DNA of 64,000 nt. Source: G963663365 sp963663365 (GTDB lineage Bacteria; Hinthialibacterota; Hinthialibacteria; Hinthialibacterales; G963663365). Shown here in pieces: positions 32,809 to 41,291 of this stretch. The notes beneath the pieces are model-generated. The model was not told the origin of the DNA and did not search any database. It saw only the letters and a program-made list of their open reading frames with translations. Position 1 is the stretch's first letter. Every line of letters starts with the position of its first letter. Position numbers and translations under genes: made by a program. The stretch spans positions 1,054,001-1,118,000 of the forward strand of contig CAXXIH010000008.1 of assembly GCA_963663365.2 (NCBI GenBank). The letters run 5' to 3'.

Positions 32809-33819
32809 ATGTCTCAGGCCGGTAATTCAAATCTGTTTTCGATGTATATGGAGTTGGGCAAAGCACGGCTTAGCGCACTGGTGCTGACAACCACCTCTTG
32901 CGGATATGTCTTGGCCAGCCCAACCGGCCTCGATTGGCTGCGATTCGGCTGGACGCTTATAGGCACAGCGGCTTTGGCCCTGGGCGTGAATGCATTTAAC
33001 CAGTGGATGGAAGTGAGCCGGGACCGTTTGATGCAGCGCACATGCAACCGTCCCCTGCCCTCGGGCCGCCTGAGCCGAATTCACGCATTTCTATGGGCAA
33101 CTGCCATGTCGCTCGGTGGGGCGTTGATCCTTTGGTTTGGGGTTAATCCGATCACAACGGCCCTTGGCCTGTTTGTTCTTGTTTTGTACCTGCTTTGCTA
33201 TACACCGATGAAAACTCGGTCTTCTCTTAACACGCTGGTAGGCGCAATCTGCGGCGCGGTGCCACCAATGATGGGATGGACCGGCGCATCGGGCCAGTTG
33301 CAGGCTGGGGCGTGGATTCTGGCCGCGATTCTTTTCGTGTGGCAAATCCCGCATTTTCTAGCCTTGGCATGGCTTTACCGTACCGACTACGCACGCGGCG
33401 GATTTCGGATGCTCCCGCTCTTCGATCCCAACGGCCGTTTGACTTTCAGCATGGTCGTTGTCTATTCCCTGGCAATCGTCCCCGTGGCTTTAAGTATTAC
33501 GCTGGCGGGTTTGACCGGCTGGATTTATGCCTGGGGCTCATTTGTTTTGGGTTTGGGAATGGTCTTTATGGGCATTGAACTATACCGGGAAGGTTCGGAC
33601 CGTAATGCACGCCGGATGTTTTTGGCAAGTGTGATTTATCTGCCTTTGCTCTTGGGGCTGATGGTGGTGGACCGTACACACGCCCCGAATACAAATTTCC
33701 AAACAGAAATAATCGAAGTGCAGGTTGAATACGGGCAGACGACAGATGAACCGCTAAAAACAGCGTCGACAGATCAGGTCGGTACGATACAAAAGGCAGA
33801 ACTTGTGTTTTCGCGATGA
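32809..33819 (+). CDS. ctaB: Protoheme IX farnesyltransferase (heme O synthase)
   Basis: A 336-residue UbiA-type prenyltransferase with about eight or nine transmembrane helices. The first substrate-binding motif is NQWMEVSRDRLMQRT with NRPLPSGRL directly after it; YTPMKTRSSLNTLVGAICGA is the second conserved loop region. It farnesylates protoheme to heme O, the substrate of the CtaA enzyme encoded divergently. The last 50 residues, after the final helix, are hydrophilic and acidic, longer than in most homologues. It starts at the ATG at 32809 and is 69 bases upstream of the DUF3179 gene, with which it may be co-transcribed. Confidence 0.94.
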   Translation: MSQAGNSNLFSMYMELGKARLSALVLTTTSCGYVLASPTGLDWLRFGWTLIGTAALALGVNAFNQWMEVSRDRLMQRTCNRPLPSGRLSRIHAFLWATAMSLGGALILWFGVNPITTALGLFVLVLYLLCYTPMKTRSSLNTLVGAICGAVPPMMGWTGASGQLQAGAWILAAILFVWQIPHFLALAWLYRTDYARGGFRMLPLFDPNGRLTFSMVVVYSLAIVPVALSITLAGLTGWIYAWGSFVLGLGMVFMGIELYREGSDRNARRMFLASVIYLPLLLGLMVVDRTHAPNTNFQTEIIEVQVEYGQTTDEPLKTASTDQVGTIQKAELVFSR

Positions 33820-33888
33820 AATATCACACAGCCGGCATCAGCCGGTTCTTTGCAAAATGTTATTAACGATCACCGTTCGGCAAAGCCA

Positions 33889-35007
33889 ATGTCTTCCAAC
33901 TCACAAATCACCGAAACGGATACCCCCCCAAAACAAAAGATGTTCGACTTCAAGAGCGGGGGATGGATTGCCGCTTTTTCGATACTCCTTTTTGTATTGC
34001 TCACTTACTTAAAGGTCAATCAATTTCTTCATAACCGGACACCACTCACCGGCGATGGCAAAAACACCTCAACCTACGGCTTCGATCTTTCGACCTGTCT
34101 TATTCCTCAAGATGAGATCATCGGCGCGGGGATGGCAAAGGATGGCGTGGAGGCCCTGATCGATCCTCCTAAGATTACGGCAGCTGAAGCGGATTGGATT
34201 ACAAAGAACGAACGCGGGAAATATCTCGTACCCGGCGACCGGATTATCGGCGTTGAAATCAACGGCGAAGCCTGCGCCTATCCGCTGCAAATCTTAAACT
34301 GGCACGAGGCCGTCAACGACACGTTAGGCGGTCAGCCGATTTTGGTTAGCTACCACCCGCTTTGCGATAGTGTGGTTACCTTCAGCAGGCAGGTCGGTGA
34401 GGATGTCTTGGAGTTCGGAATCAGCGGGCTTCTCTATAACTCCAATCAGATTCTCTATGACCGTCATAGCGATCCGGCCCAAGAAAGCCTCTGGAATCAG
34501 TTACAGGCCAGGGCCATTGCCGGTCCGGCGGCAAACACGGGAAAAACGCTCCAGGTTCTTCCCTGTGAGTTAGTGCGTTGGGATGAATGGCGCAAAGTCC
34601 ATCCCGATACTAAAGTTTTAAAACCCGATCCCGAATTGCGTTCCCGCTACAAACGTAAACCGTATAGCAATTATTTTGGTTCGGATCTGCTTTGGTATCC
34701 GGTGAATCCCGCCCTGCCAAAGGATTCTCTCCCCAATAAAACCCAAATCGTTGTCGCCGGTGTTGATGGTAAACGCAAGGCCTACAACATTCGTGCATTA
34801 GCTCAGCAGGCGGGTGAAGATGGAACTTGGGAGACAGAGTTCAACGGACGTCGTCTGTCATTTCGCTATTGTCATGACAAAACCAAGGTTCTGGAAGATA
34901 CGGTTATCGTTCGCCCCACCGACGGCCAAGGCCCGATCAATGAACTTATCTATTGTTTCCGGTTTTCCTGGTACGCAATGTACCCGGATACGGAACTGGT
35001 TCCGTGA
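33889..35007 (+). CDS. DUF3179 domain protein, membrane-anchored
   Basis: 372 residues with one N-terminal membrane helix (about 26-44, 'GGWIAAFSILLFVLLTYLKV' region), then the DUF3179 domain: GDRIIGVEINGEACAYPLQI, NWHEAVNDTLGG and SYHPLCDSVVTFSRQ (the family usually has CPLC here), and the C-terminal NELIYCFRFSWYAMYPDTEL. The domain's function is not known; members are exported and common beside respiratory genes. I start at the ATG at 33889; a TTG at 33850 is an alternative. It converges on the coxC-type gene at 35037 with a 29-base gap. Confidence 0.85.
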   Translation: MSSNSQITETDTPPKQKMFDFKSGGWIAAFSILLFVLLTYLKVNQFLHNRTPLTGDGKNTSTYGFDLSTCLIPQDEIIGAGMAKDGVEALIDPPKITAAEADWITKNERGKYLVPGDRIIGVEINGEACAYPLQILNWHEAVNDTLGGQPILVSYHPLCDSVVTFSRQVGEDVLEFGISGLLYNSNQILYDRHSDPAQESLWNQLQARAIAGPAANTGKTLQVLPCELVRWDEWRKVHPDTKVLKPDPELRSRYKRKPYSNYFGSDLLWYPVNPALPKDSLPNKTQIVVAGVDGKRKAYNIRALAQQAGEDGTWETEFNGRRLSFRYCHDKTKVLEDTVIVRPTDGQGPINELIYCFRFSWYAMYPDTELVP

Positions 35008-35036
35008 AAGAACAGTCAATCCGCATTCCTAAAGAT

Positions 35037-35657
35037 TCAGCTAAAAACCACCATCATCAAAAACATAATCAGCCATACGGCGTCTAAAAAATGCCAATAC
35101 ATGGCGCAGTACTGCACACCGGGGTGGTACTCGCTGCTATAGCGTCCGAGAAACGATTTTACGGTCACAACACAGAGCGGAATCAATCCGCCGATAACAT
35201 GCGCCCCATGCAGACCGGTCAGCATGTAGAATGTAAAACCATACAGATTGGTCTTCATCGTAACTTCGGCTCGATACAAAGCCGACCAGCTCAAAACCTG
35301 ACTGATGAGAAATACAATCCCGAGTGCAACGGTTAGCAGCATGCCCAGTTTGAGCATCCCCTGGGCATTAGAACGCGCACCGCGAAGCGCAGTGTGAATG
35401 GTGAAACTGCTCACAATCAAAACCAGTGTGCTGAACCACAATCCCTTCGGCAGACCGGGCATACCCGGGGGAGGCCAGGCATCCGCGCGCAGACGCACAA
35501 CAAAATAGCCGATCACGCTGGCCGCAAACAGCATCGAAAGCGATGCAATAAAAAGGCCGACACCCAAGGCGCCGGCTCCCGGAATCCGCTCGCCCCGCTC
35601 ATACCCGGCAGGCCCGGATGGTTCCTGAGTTTGAATCGGCATTTCGCTCTCGCTCAT
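35037..35657 (-). CDS. coxC2: Cytochrome c oxidase subunit III-like protein (second copy)
   Basis: A 206-residue five-helix subunit III. Diagnostic segments are 'GLWFSTLVLIVSSFTIH', FYMLTGLHGAHVIGGLIPL and YWHFLDAVWLIMFLMM. The family surrounds subunit I in the membrane and stabilises proton uptake. It is the last gene of the act-cox operon and its ATG overlaps the stop of the subunit IV gene by 4 bases (ATGA). It lacks the two N-terminal helices of seven-helix forms. A second, longer subunit III is encoded at 36201-37178, so this operon carries two different copies. The symbol is descriptive only. Confidence 0.88.
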   Translation of the reverse strand: MSESEMPIQTQEPSGPAGYERGERIPGAGALGVGLFIASLSMLFAASVIGYFVVRLRADAWPPPGMPGLPKGLWFSTLVLIVSSFTIHTALRGARSNAQGMLKLGMLLTVALGIVFLISQVLSWSALYRAEVTMKTNLYGFTFYMLTGLHGAHVIGGLIPLCVVTVKSFLGRYSSEYHPGVQYCAMYWHFLDAVWLIMFLMMVVFS

Positions 35658-36007
35658 TGCTGCTGTTCCTCAATAGCCGGAGCGTAATCCTTAATCAGAT
35701 CCGGCTGATATTTCATGGTATCCATTAACGCGAGACTTAAAAATAAGGCTACAAAAACCAGCGAAGAAATGAAAAAGACGGCGTTTATAGGATGATCGTA
35801 CCGTAGATGCATAAAATAGAGCAGCACAAGCGAGACTTTTAGAGTCGCGATAAAGATGGCAATCCAAACATTGAGCCCGCCCAGGTCGATCTGAATCGCT
35901 TCAACCGTGATCCAGGTCAAAAAGAGCAGAGCGATAAAAACACTGCATAAAATCCAAAATGGGACCGCGTGCGGCTGGTGATGTGCGGTGTCGTGACTGT
36001 GGCTCAT
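35654..36007 (-). CDS. coxD: Cytochrome c oxidase subunit IV (prokaryotic type)
   Basis: A 117-residue protein with a His-rich start (SHSHDTAHHQ) and three membrane helices; FIATLKVSLVLLYFMHLRYD (about 54-73) is the family hallmark. It is a small structural subunit of the caa3 oxidase. Its stop overlaps the start of the second subunit III gene. The gap of about 190 bases to the upstream subunit III gene is filled by the inverted-repeat element at 36031-36164, which may affect how much of this end of the operon is made. Confidence 0.88.
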   Translation of the reverse strand: MSHSHDTAHHQPHAVPFWILCSVFIALLFLTWITVEAIQIDLGGLNVWIAIFIATLKVSLVLLYFMHLRYDHPINAVFFISSLVFVALFLSLALMDTMKYQPDLIKDYAPAIEEQQQ

Positions 36008-36030
36008 GATAAATGCACCTAAGTGATTTT

Positions 36031-36164
36031 AGAGGTGGTTTCAAAACACCTTTCCGAAAAAACAGGGCCATACCAAGCTGATGCGGAAGGTGCAAAAAAA
36101 GCGGCTCATCAGGAGATTCGCCCTCCCCTGACCATTTATAAGCCGGTGTTTTGAAACCACTTCT
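36031..36164 (-). repeat. MITE-like repeat, copy B (inside the cox operon)
   Basis: 134 bases bounded by 20-base terminal inverted repeats, 36031-36050 and 36145-36164, with a single mismatch (AGAGGTGGTTTCAAAACACC against the reverse complement AGAAGTGGTTTCAAAACACC). One T precedes the left repeat and one A follows the right one, so TA-flanked insertion is possible. The interior is homologous to copy A at 32586-32731 in the opposite orientation. No transposase lies in the window, so mobility would need one elsewhere. Confidence 0.8.
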
Positions 36165-36200
36165 AGACTTGTTATCTTTTTGAACGTAATCTCCTCCCGC

Positions 36201-37178
36201 TTAGTGGATCAAATAAAGCAGCGGGAATAGATAGATCCAAATCAGGTCAACCAAGTGCCAATACAGGCCGCCAAGATCGACCGGGGTGTAATACGCATCG
36301 CTGAAATGTCCTTTTAATGTTCTGACAATCAGCCAAGCGATAATCGTCATGCCGATAATAACGTGCAGCCCATGAAGGCCGGTCATGACAAAATAAATTC
36401 CAAAGAAGATGTGAACGTTTTTCGGAGAATCCATCCACGGCGGCGGCGCATGTTCGCCATCTGTGGCGTGGGCATCATGTTCAACAGGTTTGGCCAGACC
36501 GGAAGGCGAATCGGCGGCCAGGGGAATAGTCGATACTTCAAGCGGATGGGCTTCATTAACCGGCGCTTCGGCAACCGATGCCGCGGCTTGGGTATCCTCA
36601 CCGGCAGCCGTGTCTTGCGCCCCGGCATGAACCGCCATCTCTTGCTGATCGGTTTCACCGTGGGAAGTCGTGCCGGTTACGGCATGTTCCGTGCCATCGT
36701 GCCCCGCACTTTCCTCGCTGTGTTCCGCGTTATGAGGTTTATAGTGCAATCCCCACAGGAGATCGTGTTCGAATTTGGCTTTGTACTCTACGAATTTGAT
36801 GCACAAAAATCCGCATCCGCACAAAAACGTAATCGCAAGCAGAATCACAAGCGCCTTTTGATGATTGAGTTGTGCGCTACGCACAGCCCAAGCCATGGTG
36901 AAACTGCTAAACAACAGGACTACCGTATTGATCGCACCCCAAGAGCGGTCCAAATAATGATGGGCGTAAAGAAAGATATCGGGATGATTGGCGCGGTAGA
37001 CGGCATACGCGCAAAATAATCCGCTAAACAGGAGCACTTCTGTGACCAAAAACAGCCACATGCCCATTTTGCTCGACTCCATTTGATGGGCCGGGGTATC
37101 GAAGTGGTGTTGCAGAAAATCGGGATGATCGTGATCGTGATCGCCGGTTTCCGCATGATGTTTGGCTGCGGTAGTCAC
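36201..37178 (-). CDS. coxC: Cytochrome c oxidase subunit III with a long hydrophilic insertion
   Basis: 325 residues. Subunit III features are SSKMGMWLFLVTEVLLFSGL, 'WGAINTVVLLFSSFTMAW', FGIYFVMTGLHGLHVIIGM and LGGLYWHLVDLIWIYLFPL. After the third helix, residues about 149-250 are a 100-residue insertion rich in His, Glu, Ala and Thr that separates the membrane halves. A His/Asp-rich segment (HHAETGDHDHDHPDF) precedes the first helix. I start at GTG 37178, which follows GGAGG by 5 bases, not the TTG at 37202. It lies about 100 bases downstream of coxA in the same operon. Confidence 0.9.
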   Translation of the reverse strand: MTTAAKHHAETGDHDHDHPDFLQHHFDTPAHQMESSKMGMWLFLVTEVLLFSGLFCAYAVYRANHPDIFLYAHHYLDRSWGAINTVVLLFSSFTMAWAVRSAQLNHQKALVILLAITFLCGCGFLCIKFVEYKAKFEHDLLWGLHYKPHNAEHSEESAGHDGTEHAVTGTTSHGETDQQEMAVHAGAQDTAAGEDTQAAASVAEAPVNEAHPLEVSTIPLAADSPSGLAKPVEHDAHATDGEHAPPPWMDSPKNVHIFFGIYFVMTGLHGLHVIIGMTIIAWLIVRTLKGHFSDAYYTPVDLGGLYWHLVDLIWIYLFPLLYLIH

Positions 37179-37280
37179 AAGTTCCTCCACTTGTCCTTCC
37201 AATCAAGTTCTGGCATGCACCGGTTGGTTCAGACCGGAAATGCAATCGCCACGCACGGCCAATCGATTCAAAAGAATCGT

Positions 37281-38990
37281 TTAGTGAGCCGTTGCGGTTT
37301 GTTCTTCTCCTGCATCCCCTGAAGGCCAGTAATACTCATCCGTCTCCGAATTGTATTCCATGCCTTCAAAATCATATGGATCACGGATGGGTGGATCTTT
37401 TAGAAAATTCTCCAGGGGTGGCGGAGAAGATGTATACCACTCCAGCGTTGCCCCTCCCCAGGGATTGGCCGCAGCTTTACGTCCACGGAATAACGAATGC
37501 ACCAATGTACCGGCACAAATCACCAGCCCCACAGTCATAATATAGGAACCGACCGTGGATAGTTGATGCAGGAATGTGAACTCTTCGATGTAGTTAAAAT
37601 AGCGCCGGGGCATGCCATGACTGCCGAGTACGAATTGAGTGAAGAAAGTCACATTGAAACCGACAAAGATAAATCCGGCTGCAATCCGGCCCCAGAATTC
37701 GCTATACATCTTCCCGGTCATTTTGGGCCACCAGTAATGCAGGCCCGCGAGAAATGCGATTGTTGTCCCGCCCATCATCACATAATGGAAATGAGCGACA
37801 ATAAAATACGTATCGTGAAGATGAATGTCAGTCGCCAACGCGCCTAAGAACAACCCGGTCAGCCCGCCGATGGCAAACAGAATGATGAAAGCCAAAGCGT
37901 AAATCATCGGCGTTTCCAGGCTGATAGAGCCCTTATACATCGTAGCCAACCAGTTGAAGACCTTAATCGCTGAAGGAATGGAAACACTAAAGGTCAGGCA
38001 ACTGAAAATCATATTCGCTAACGCTGACGGCCCGGCGGTAAACATATGATGGCCCCAAACCAAAAAGCCCAATAAAGCAATGGCGATACTGCTATAAGCG
38101 ATGAATTTGTAGCCAAAGATATGCTTACGGCTAAAGACCGAAATCAATTCGCTGATAACACCCATGGCCGGAAGGATCATGATATACACGGCCGGATGCG
38201 AATAGAACCAAAAGAAATGCTGGAAAAGCACCGGATCGCCACCCAACGCCGGATCGAAAATTCCGATTTGCATCACCCGTTCGACAATCAACAGGATTAG
38301 GGTGATCCCCAAAACGGGAGTTGCCAAAATCTGAATCACGGCGGTGGCATAGAGCGCCCATAAAAGCAGGGGCATCTTAAACCACCCCATCGCGGCAGGA
38401 CGCAACTTATGAATGGTGACGATAAAATTCATCCCCGTAAAAATAGAGCTGAATCCGAGAATAAACGCGCCCGTGGTAACTGAAATCACGCTGGTATCGG
38501 TTTGTGTGCTATAAGGCGTATAAAAAGTCCACCCTGTATCCACGCCGCCGGTCATAAGAGAGTAGACGGCGAATCCCGCTCCAATGACCCATAAATAAAA
38601 GCTACAGAGATTGAGACGCGGGAAAGCAACGTCTTTTGCGCCAATCATGATCGGTAAAATGAAATTCCCAATCGCGGCAGGAATGCCGGGAATAATAAAG
38701 AGGAAGATCATGATCGCGCCATGCAATGTAAAGACGCGGTTGTAGGTATCGGCCTCCATAATCGTGGGGCCCGGGGTCAGCAGTTCGGTGCGAATCAGTA
38801 ATGCAAAAATGCCCCCGAGGAAAAACGAAAACAGAATCGCGACAAGATACATAATCCCGATGCGTTTATGATCGAGTGTAAATAACCACGAGAGAATTCC
38901 CCGGCTGGCTGTAAGATACGAGCCGCTATCCGTGTCATGCTCGTGAGCATGCGCCGCCGGTGCGGGGAGAGTCACGTCTGAAATACTCAT
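37281..38990 (-). CDS. coxA: Cytochrome c oxidase subunit I, A2-type heme-copper oxidase
   Basis: A 569-residue catalytic subunit with 12 helices. By alignment: His90 and His402 for low-spin heme a, His400 for heme a3, His265, His314 and His315 for CuB, Tyr269 as the cross-linked Tyr, and Lys343 (SIPSAIKVFNW) for the K channel. Helix VI reads FYSHPAVY: the D-channel Glu of HPEVY is Ala267 and the Tyr263-Ser264 pair of A2-type oxidases is present. It reduces oxygen and pumps protons. The N-terminus has a short His-rich lead. The ATG at 38990 follows AGGA, 23 bases after coxB. Confidence 0.97.
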   Translation of the reverse strand: MSISDVTLPAPAAHAHEHDTDSGSYLTASRGILSWLFTLDHKRIGIMYLVAILFSFFLGGIFALLIRTELLTPGPTIMEADTYNRVFTLHGAIMIFLFIIPGIPAAIGNFILPIMIGAKDVAFPRLNLCSFYLWVIGAGFAVYSLMTGGVDTGWTFYTPYSTQTDTSVISVTTGAFILGFSSIFTGMNFIVTIHKLRPAAMGWFKMPLLLWALYATAVIQILATPVLGITLILLIVERVMQIGIFDPALGGDPVLFQHFFWFYSHPAVYIMILPAMGVISELISVFSRKHIFGYKFIAYSSIAIALLGFLVWGHHMFTAGPSALANMIFSCLTFSVSIPSAIKVFNWLATMYKGSISLETPMIYALAFIILFAIGGLTGLFLGALATDIHLHDTYFIVAHFHYVMMGGTTIAFLAGLHYWWPKMTGKMYSEFWGRIAAGFIFVGFNVTFFTQFVLGSHGMPRRYFNYIEEFTFLHQLSTVGSYIMTVGLVICAGTLVHSLFRGRKAAANPWGGATLEWYTSSPPPLENFLKDPPIRDPYDFEGMEYNSETDEYYWPSGDAGEEQTATAH

Positions 38991-39013
38991 TGCGTCCTGA
39001 CCTTCCTTTATTT

Positions 39014-40078
39014 TCAGTTGTCACCGTTTTCGTCTTCAGACGCCTTTTCAGAATCAAAAGGTTCCAAACGCGGTTCGATACCGCTCAGTTGTTTGATGTA
39101 TTGAATTATCGCATCGATCTCGCTGTCTTTGATCCGTCCCTGATAGGTCGGCATGATCGGCTGATAACCCGCAACCACTTTGGCCTTGGGATCTTTGATC
39201 GACTCAACGATGTAGTTTTCATCAACACGTACCGTCGAACCATCCGCCATTGTTTCTTCTTTACCGAAAGCATCTTTAAGTGTTGGTCCTTTGCCCGCTG
39301 TTCCATCTATGGAATGGCATTGCGCACAGGCATTCACTTTAAAAAGTTTGGCTCCGGCTTCCGCGGGGGGCATACGGCTCAAGAAATCGGAGGCTTCACG
39401 CAGCCATTTCTCAAATCCGCCCGGTTCATGTACATAGCACAAAGAAAGCATGTCCGAATGCGATGTGCCGCAATACTCGGCGCAGAAAATGATATGTTCC
39501 TGACCGGGGGGAGTGGGCTCTGTTGCCTCAAACCAAGCGTATGTGTAACGGCCCGGAATAACGTCTTTTTTCAAACGGAAAGCGGGGATGTACATACTGT
39601 GAATCACATCCGATGATCGCATTACCAGTTTCACGGGACGGTCTACGGGCACATGCAGGCTTTCATCAATGTATCCACCCGGATATTCAAAAAGCCATTT
39701 CCACCGCTGGCCAATAACCTTGATCTCAAGGGCGTTCAGGGGCGGCGTAGACATGTTCATATAGCCCGTGAAGCCCATATAGAAAATTACGAGAACAAGA
39801 ATGAGCGGAATAATGGTCCAGGTAAGTTCAAGTGCCAGACTATGTGAAGCGGTTTTCTCTGCTTGGACTCCGGCGCGGCGGCGGTACTTAAAGATGAAAT
39901 AAAACATCGCGCCCACAATGAGCACGAAGAAAAAGACCGAGAGCCCGTAAATGAAATAGAAGAGCGTGTCGACATCAGTGGCCGTTGTTGAAGCCTGTGG
40001 CGGCATCCAAAAGGTCTTATCCTTTTGTGCGACAATCGCCGAACACAACGTATTGAGCAGACCGGGAGTCCAATTCAC
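39014..40078 (-). CDS. coxB: Cytochrome c oxidase subunit II with fused cytochrome c (caa3 type)
   Basis: 354 residues. Two membrane helices (about 37-64 and 82-104) precede the cupredoxin domain. The CuA ligands are His160, Cys199, Glu201, Cys203, His207 and Met210 (CAEYCGTSHSDM). A C-terminal cytochrome c domain starts near 240 with CAQCH (Cys251, Cys254, His255) and a distal Met in QPIMPTYQG. It passes electrons from reduced cytochrome c or alternative complex III into subunit I. The fused heme makes a caa3 oxidase. It starts with GTG, overlapping the sco stop by 4 bases. Confidence 0.96.
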   Translation of the reverse strand: MNWTPGLLNTLCSAIVAQKDKTFWMPPQASTTATDVDTLFYFIYGLSVFFFVLIVGAMFYFIFKYRRRAGVQAEKTASHSLALELTWTIIPLILVLVIFYMGFTGYMNMSTPPLNALEIKVIGQRWKWLFEYPGGYIDESLHVPVDRPVKLVMRSSDVIHSMYIPAFRLKKDVIPGRYTYAWFEATEPTPPGQEHIIFCAEYCGTSHSDMLSLCYVHEPGGFEKWLREASDFLSRMPPAEAGAKLFKVNACAQCHSIDGTAGKGPTLKDAFGKEETMADGSTVRVDENYIVESIKDPKAKVVAGYQPIMPTYQGRIKDSEIDAIIQYIKQLSGIEPRLEPFDSEKASEDENGDN

Positions 40079-40935
40079 GGTTGCGTCCCCTCACTGTTTT
40101 CTTTCTTTCTGCGCAGATCGCGTAACCAGAGTGTGGTCATAACAATCGCCAGAATGAGTACGGTGAATACACCGCCAATGCGCATGATGTTCATCGCCAC
40201 CGGCGCGTAACGGCCCACACTGGCATCGTATTGGAAACAATAGAGATAGAAGTGATCCAGCGTTGTGCCGATCTTTCCTTCCGATGCCTCCAATAACGCC
40301 AGTTTGAGTGTCTTTGGCTCGTATTCGATTCCGTATAAATATCGCGAGAGCCGCCCATCCGGTGTACAGATCATAATTCCGGCCGCGTGAGCATACTCGC
40401 CGCGTTCCTCGTTGTATTTAAATCCGAATCCCGTCGTTTCGGCAATCTGCCTGATATTGGCTTCTGAGCCAACATGGAAATGCCATCCCTGCATGGCTCC
40501 GGGCAGACCGTATTCTTTCATGTAGTTTTGTTTATTCAGTTTGGCGAGCTGCGCCGTTTCCAAAGGATTGATACTGATATAAACCAGTTCATATTTCTCT
40601 CCGGGTGACCAGCCCAGTTCTACCAAACCTTCTAGCGCCGCCCGTAAAACCAGATCGCAAAGCATGGGGCAACTATAATAACCCAGCAGAAGAACAACGG
40701 GACGATCTTTGTTGAAATACTTACTCAGCGTGACCGTTTCGCCTTCTTGATCGACAAATTGAAGATTTAAAGGTATCTGATCGTTGAGGTGCTCAACGAT
40801 TTCAACACCTTGCAGGCCTTTTGGAATTGGGTCGGTTTGAGCATAGCTCGAAACCGGCGATTGAAAAACGAAGCAGACAATCGCTCCCAAACCAAGTGCC
40901 ACGCATCCTTTGATGGTTCCTCGTCTAGGGTGCAT
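40075..40935 (-). CDS. SCO1/SenC family copper chaperone, membrane-anchored at both ends
   Basis: 286 residues. An N-terminal hydrophobic stretch (about 8-27) and a C-terminal helix (about 251-270) flank a thioredoxin-fold domain with SCPMLCD (Cys89, Cys93) and the His of YAHAAGI (about 183), the copper ligands of the family. It should insert copper into the CuA site of CoxB, encoded next. The frame extends to 41109, but the ATG at 40935, overlapping the previous gene's end by 11 bases, places the signal anchor at the N-terminus as expected. The C-terminal helix is unusual for the shortest Sco proteins but common in this branch. Confidence 0.9.
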   Translation of the reverse strand: MHPRRGTIKGCVALGLGAIVCFVFQSPVSSYAQTDPIPKGLQGVEIVEHLNDQIPLNLQFVDQEGETVTLSKYFNKDRPVVLLLGYYSCPMLCDLVLRAALEGLVELGWSPGEKYELVYISINPLETAQLAKLNKQNYMKEYGLPGAMQGWHFHVGSEANIRQIAETTGFGFKYNEERGEYAHAAGIMICTPDGRLSRYLYGIEYEPKTLKLALLEASEGKIGTTLDHFYLYCFQYDASVGRYAPVAMNIMRIGGVFTVLILAIVMTTLWLRDLRRKKENSEGTQP

Positions 40936-41251
40936 CGCTAAATTCGGGCTGTCCGGCGGTATTCGCCGAAAGTTCAGCCGCAAGCAGTTCCATGGCGCGA
41001 TCAATAGGGATCGCGGCCACCTTGTTTTGTTCATCAACCCAGCGGTATGTGTTAATAGCCGCCTGCTGTTCGCTGCGTAATCGCCGCAAATCGTCGGGCA
41101 TGCGCTCAACGATTTTCTTTTGGTATTCCTTGGACTCCACGGTGTTATATAACCCCATGAGTCCGACGATGATTACAAAGGTCAGAATGGTAGAAACAAA
41201 CCCCACCAGGGCAATCGTGCCGGTATTGATTCCTTTTTCCGTCGTACGCAC
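40925..41251 (-). CDS. Small membrane protein of the act-cox operon
   Basis: 108 residues with one membrane helix (about 11-35, TIALVGFVSTILTFVIIVGL) and a helical soluble tail containing TYRWVDEQNKVAAIPIDRAM. The RWVD...IPIDRAMELL phrase recurs in small proteins placed between act and cox/sco genes in other bacteria; no role has been assigned that I know of. It probably assists assembly or coupling of the two complexes. It starts with GTG at 41251, and its end overlaps the sco start by 11 bases. Confidence 0.75.
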   Translation of the reverse strand: MRTTEKGINTGTIALVGFVSTILTFVIIVGLMGLYNTVESKEYQKKIVERMPDDLRRLRSEQQAAINTYRWVDEQNKVAAIPIDRAMELLAAELSANTAGQPEFSDAP

Positions 41252-41291
41252 GCGTTCGTACCTCAGACCTTAGATATTCGTAATATTCGGA

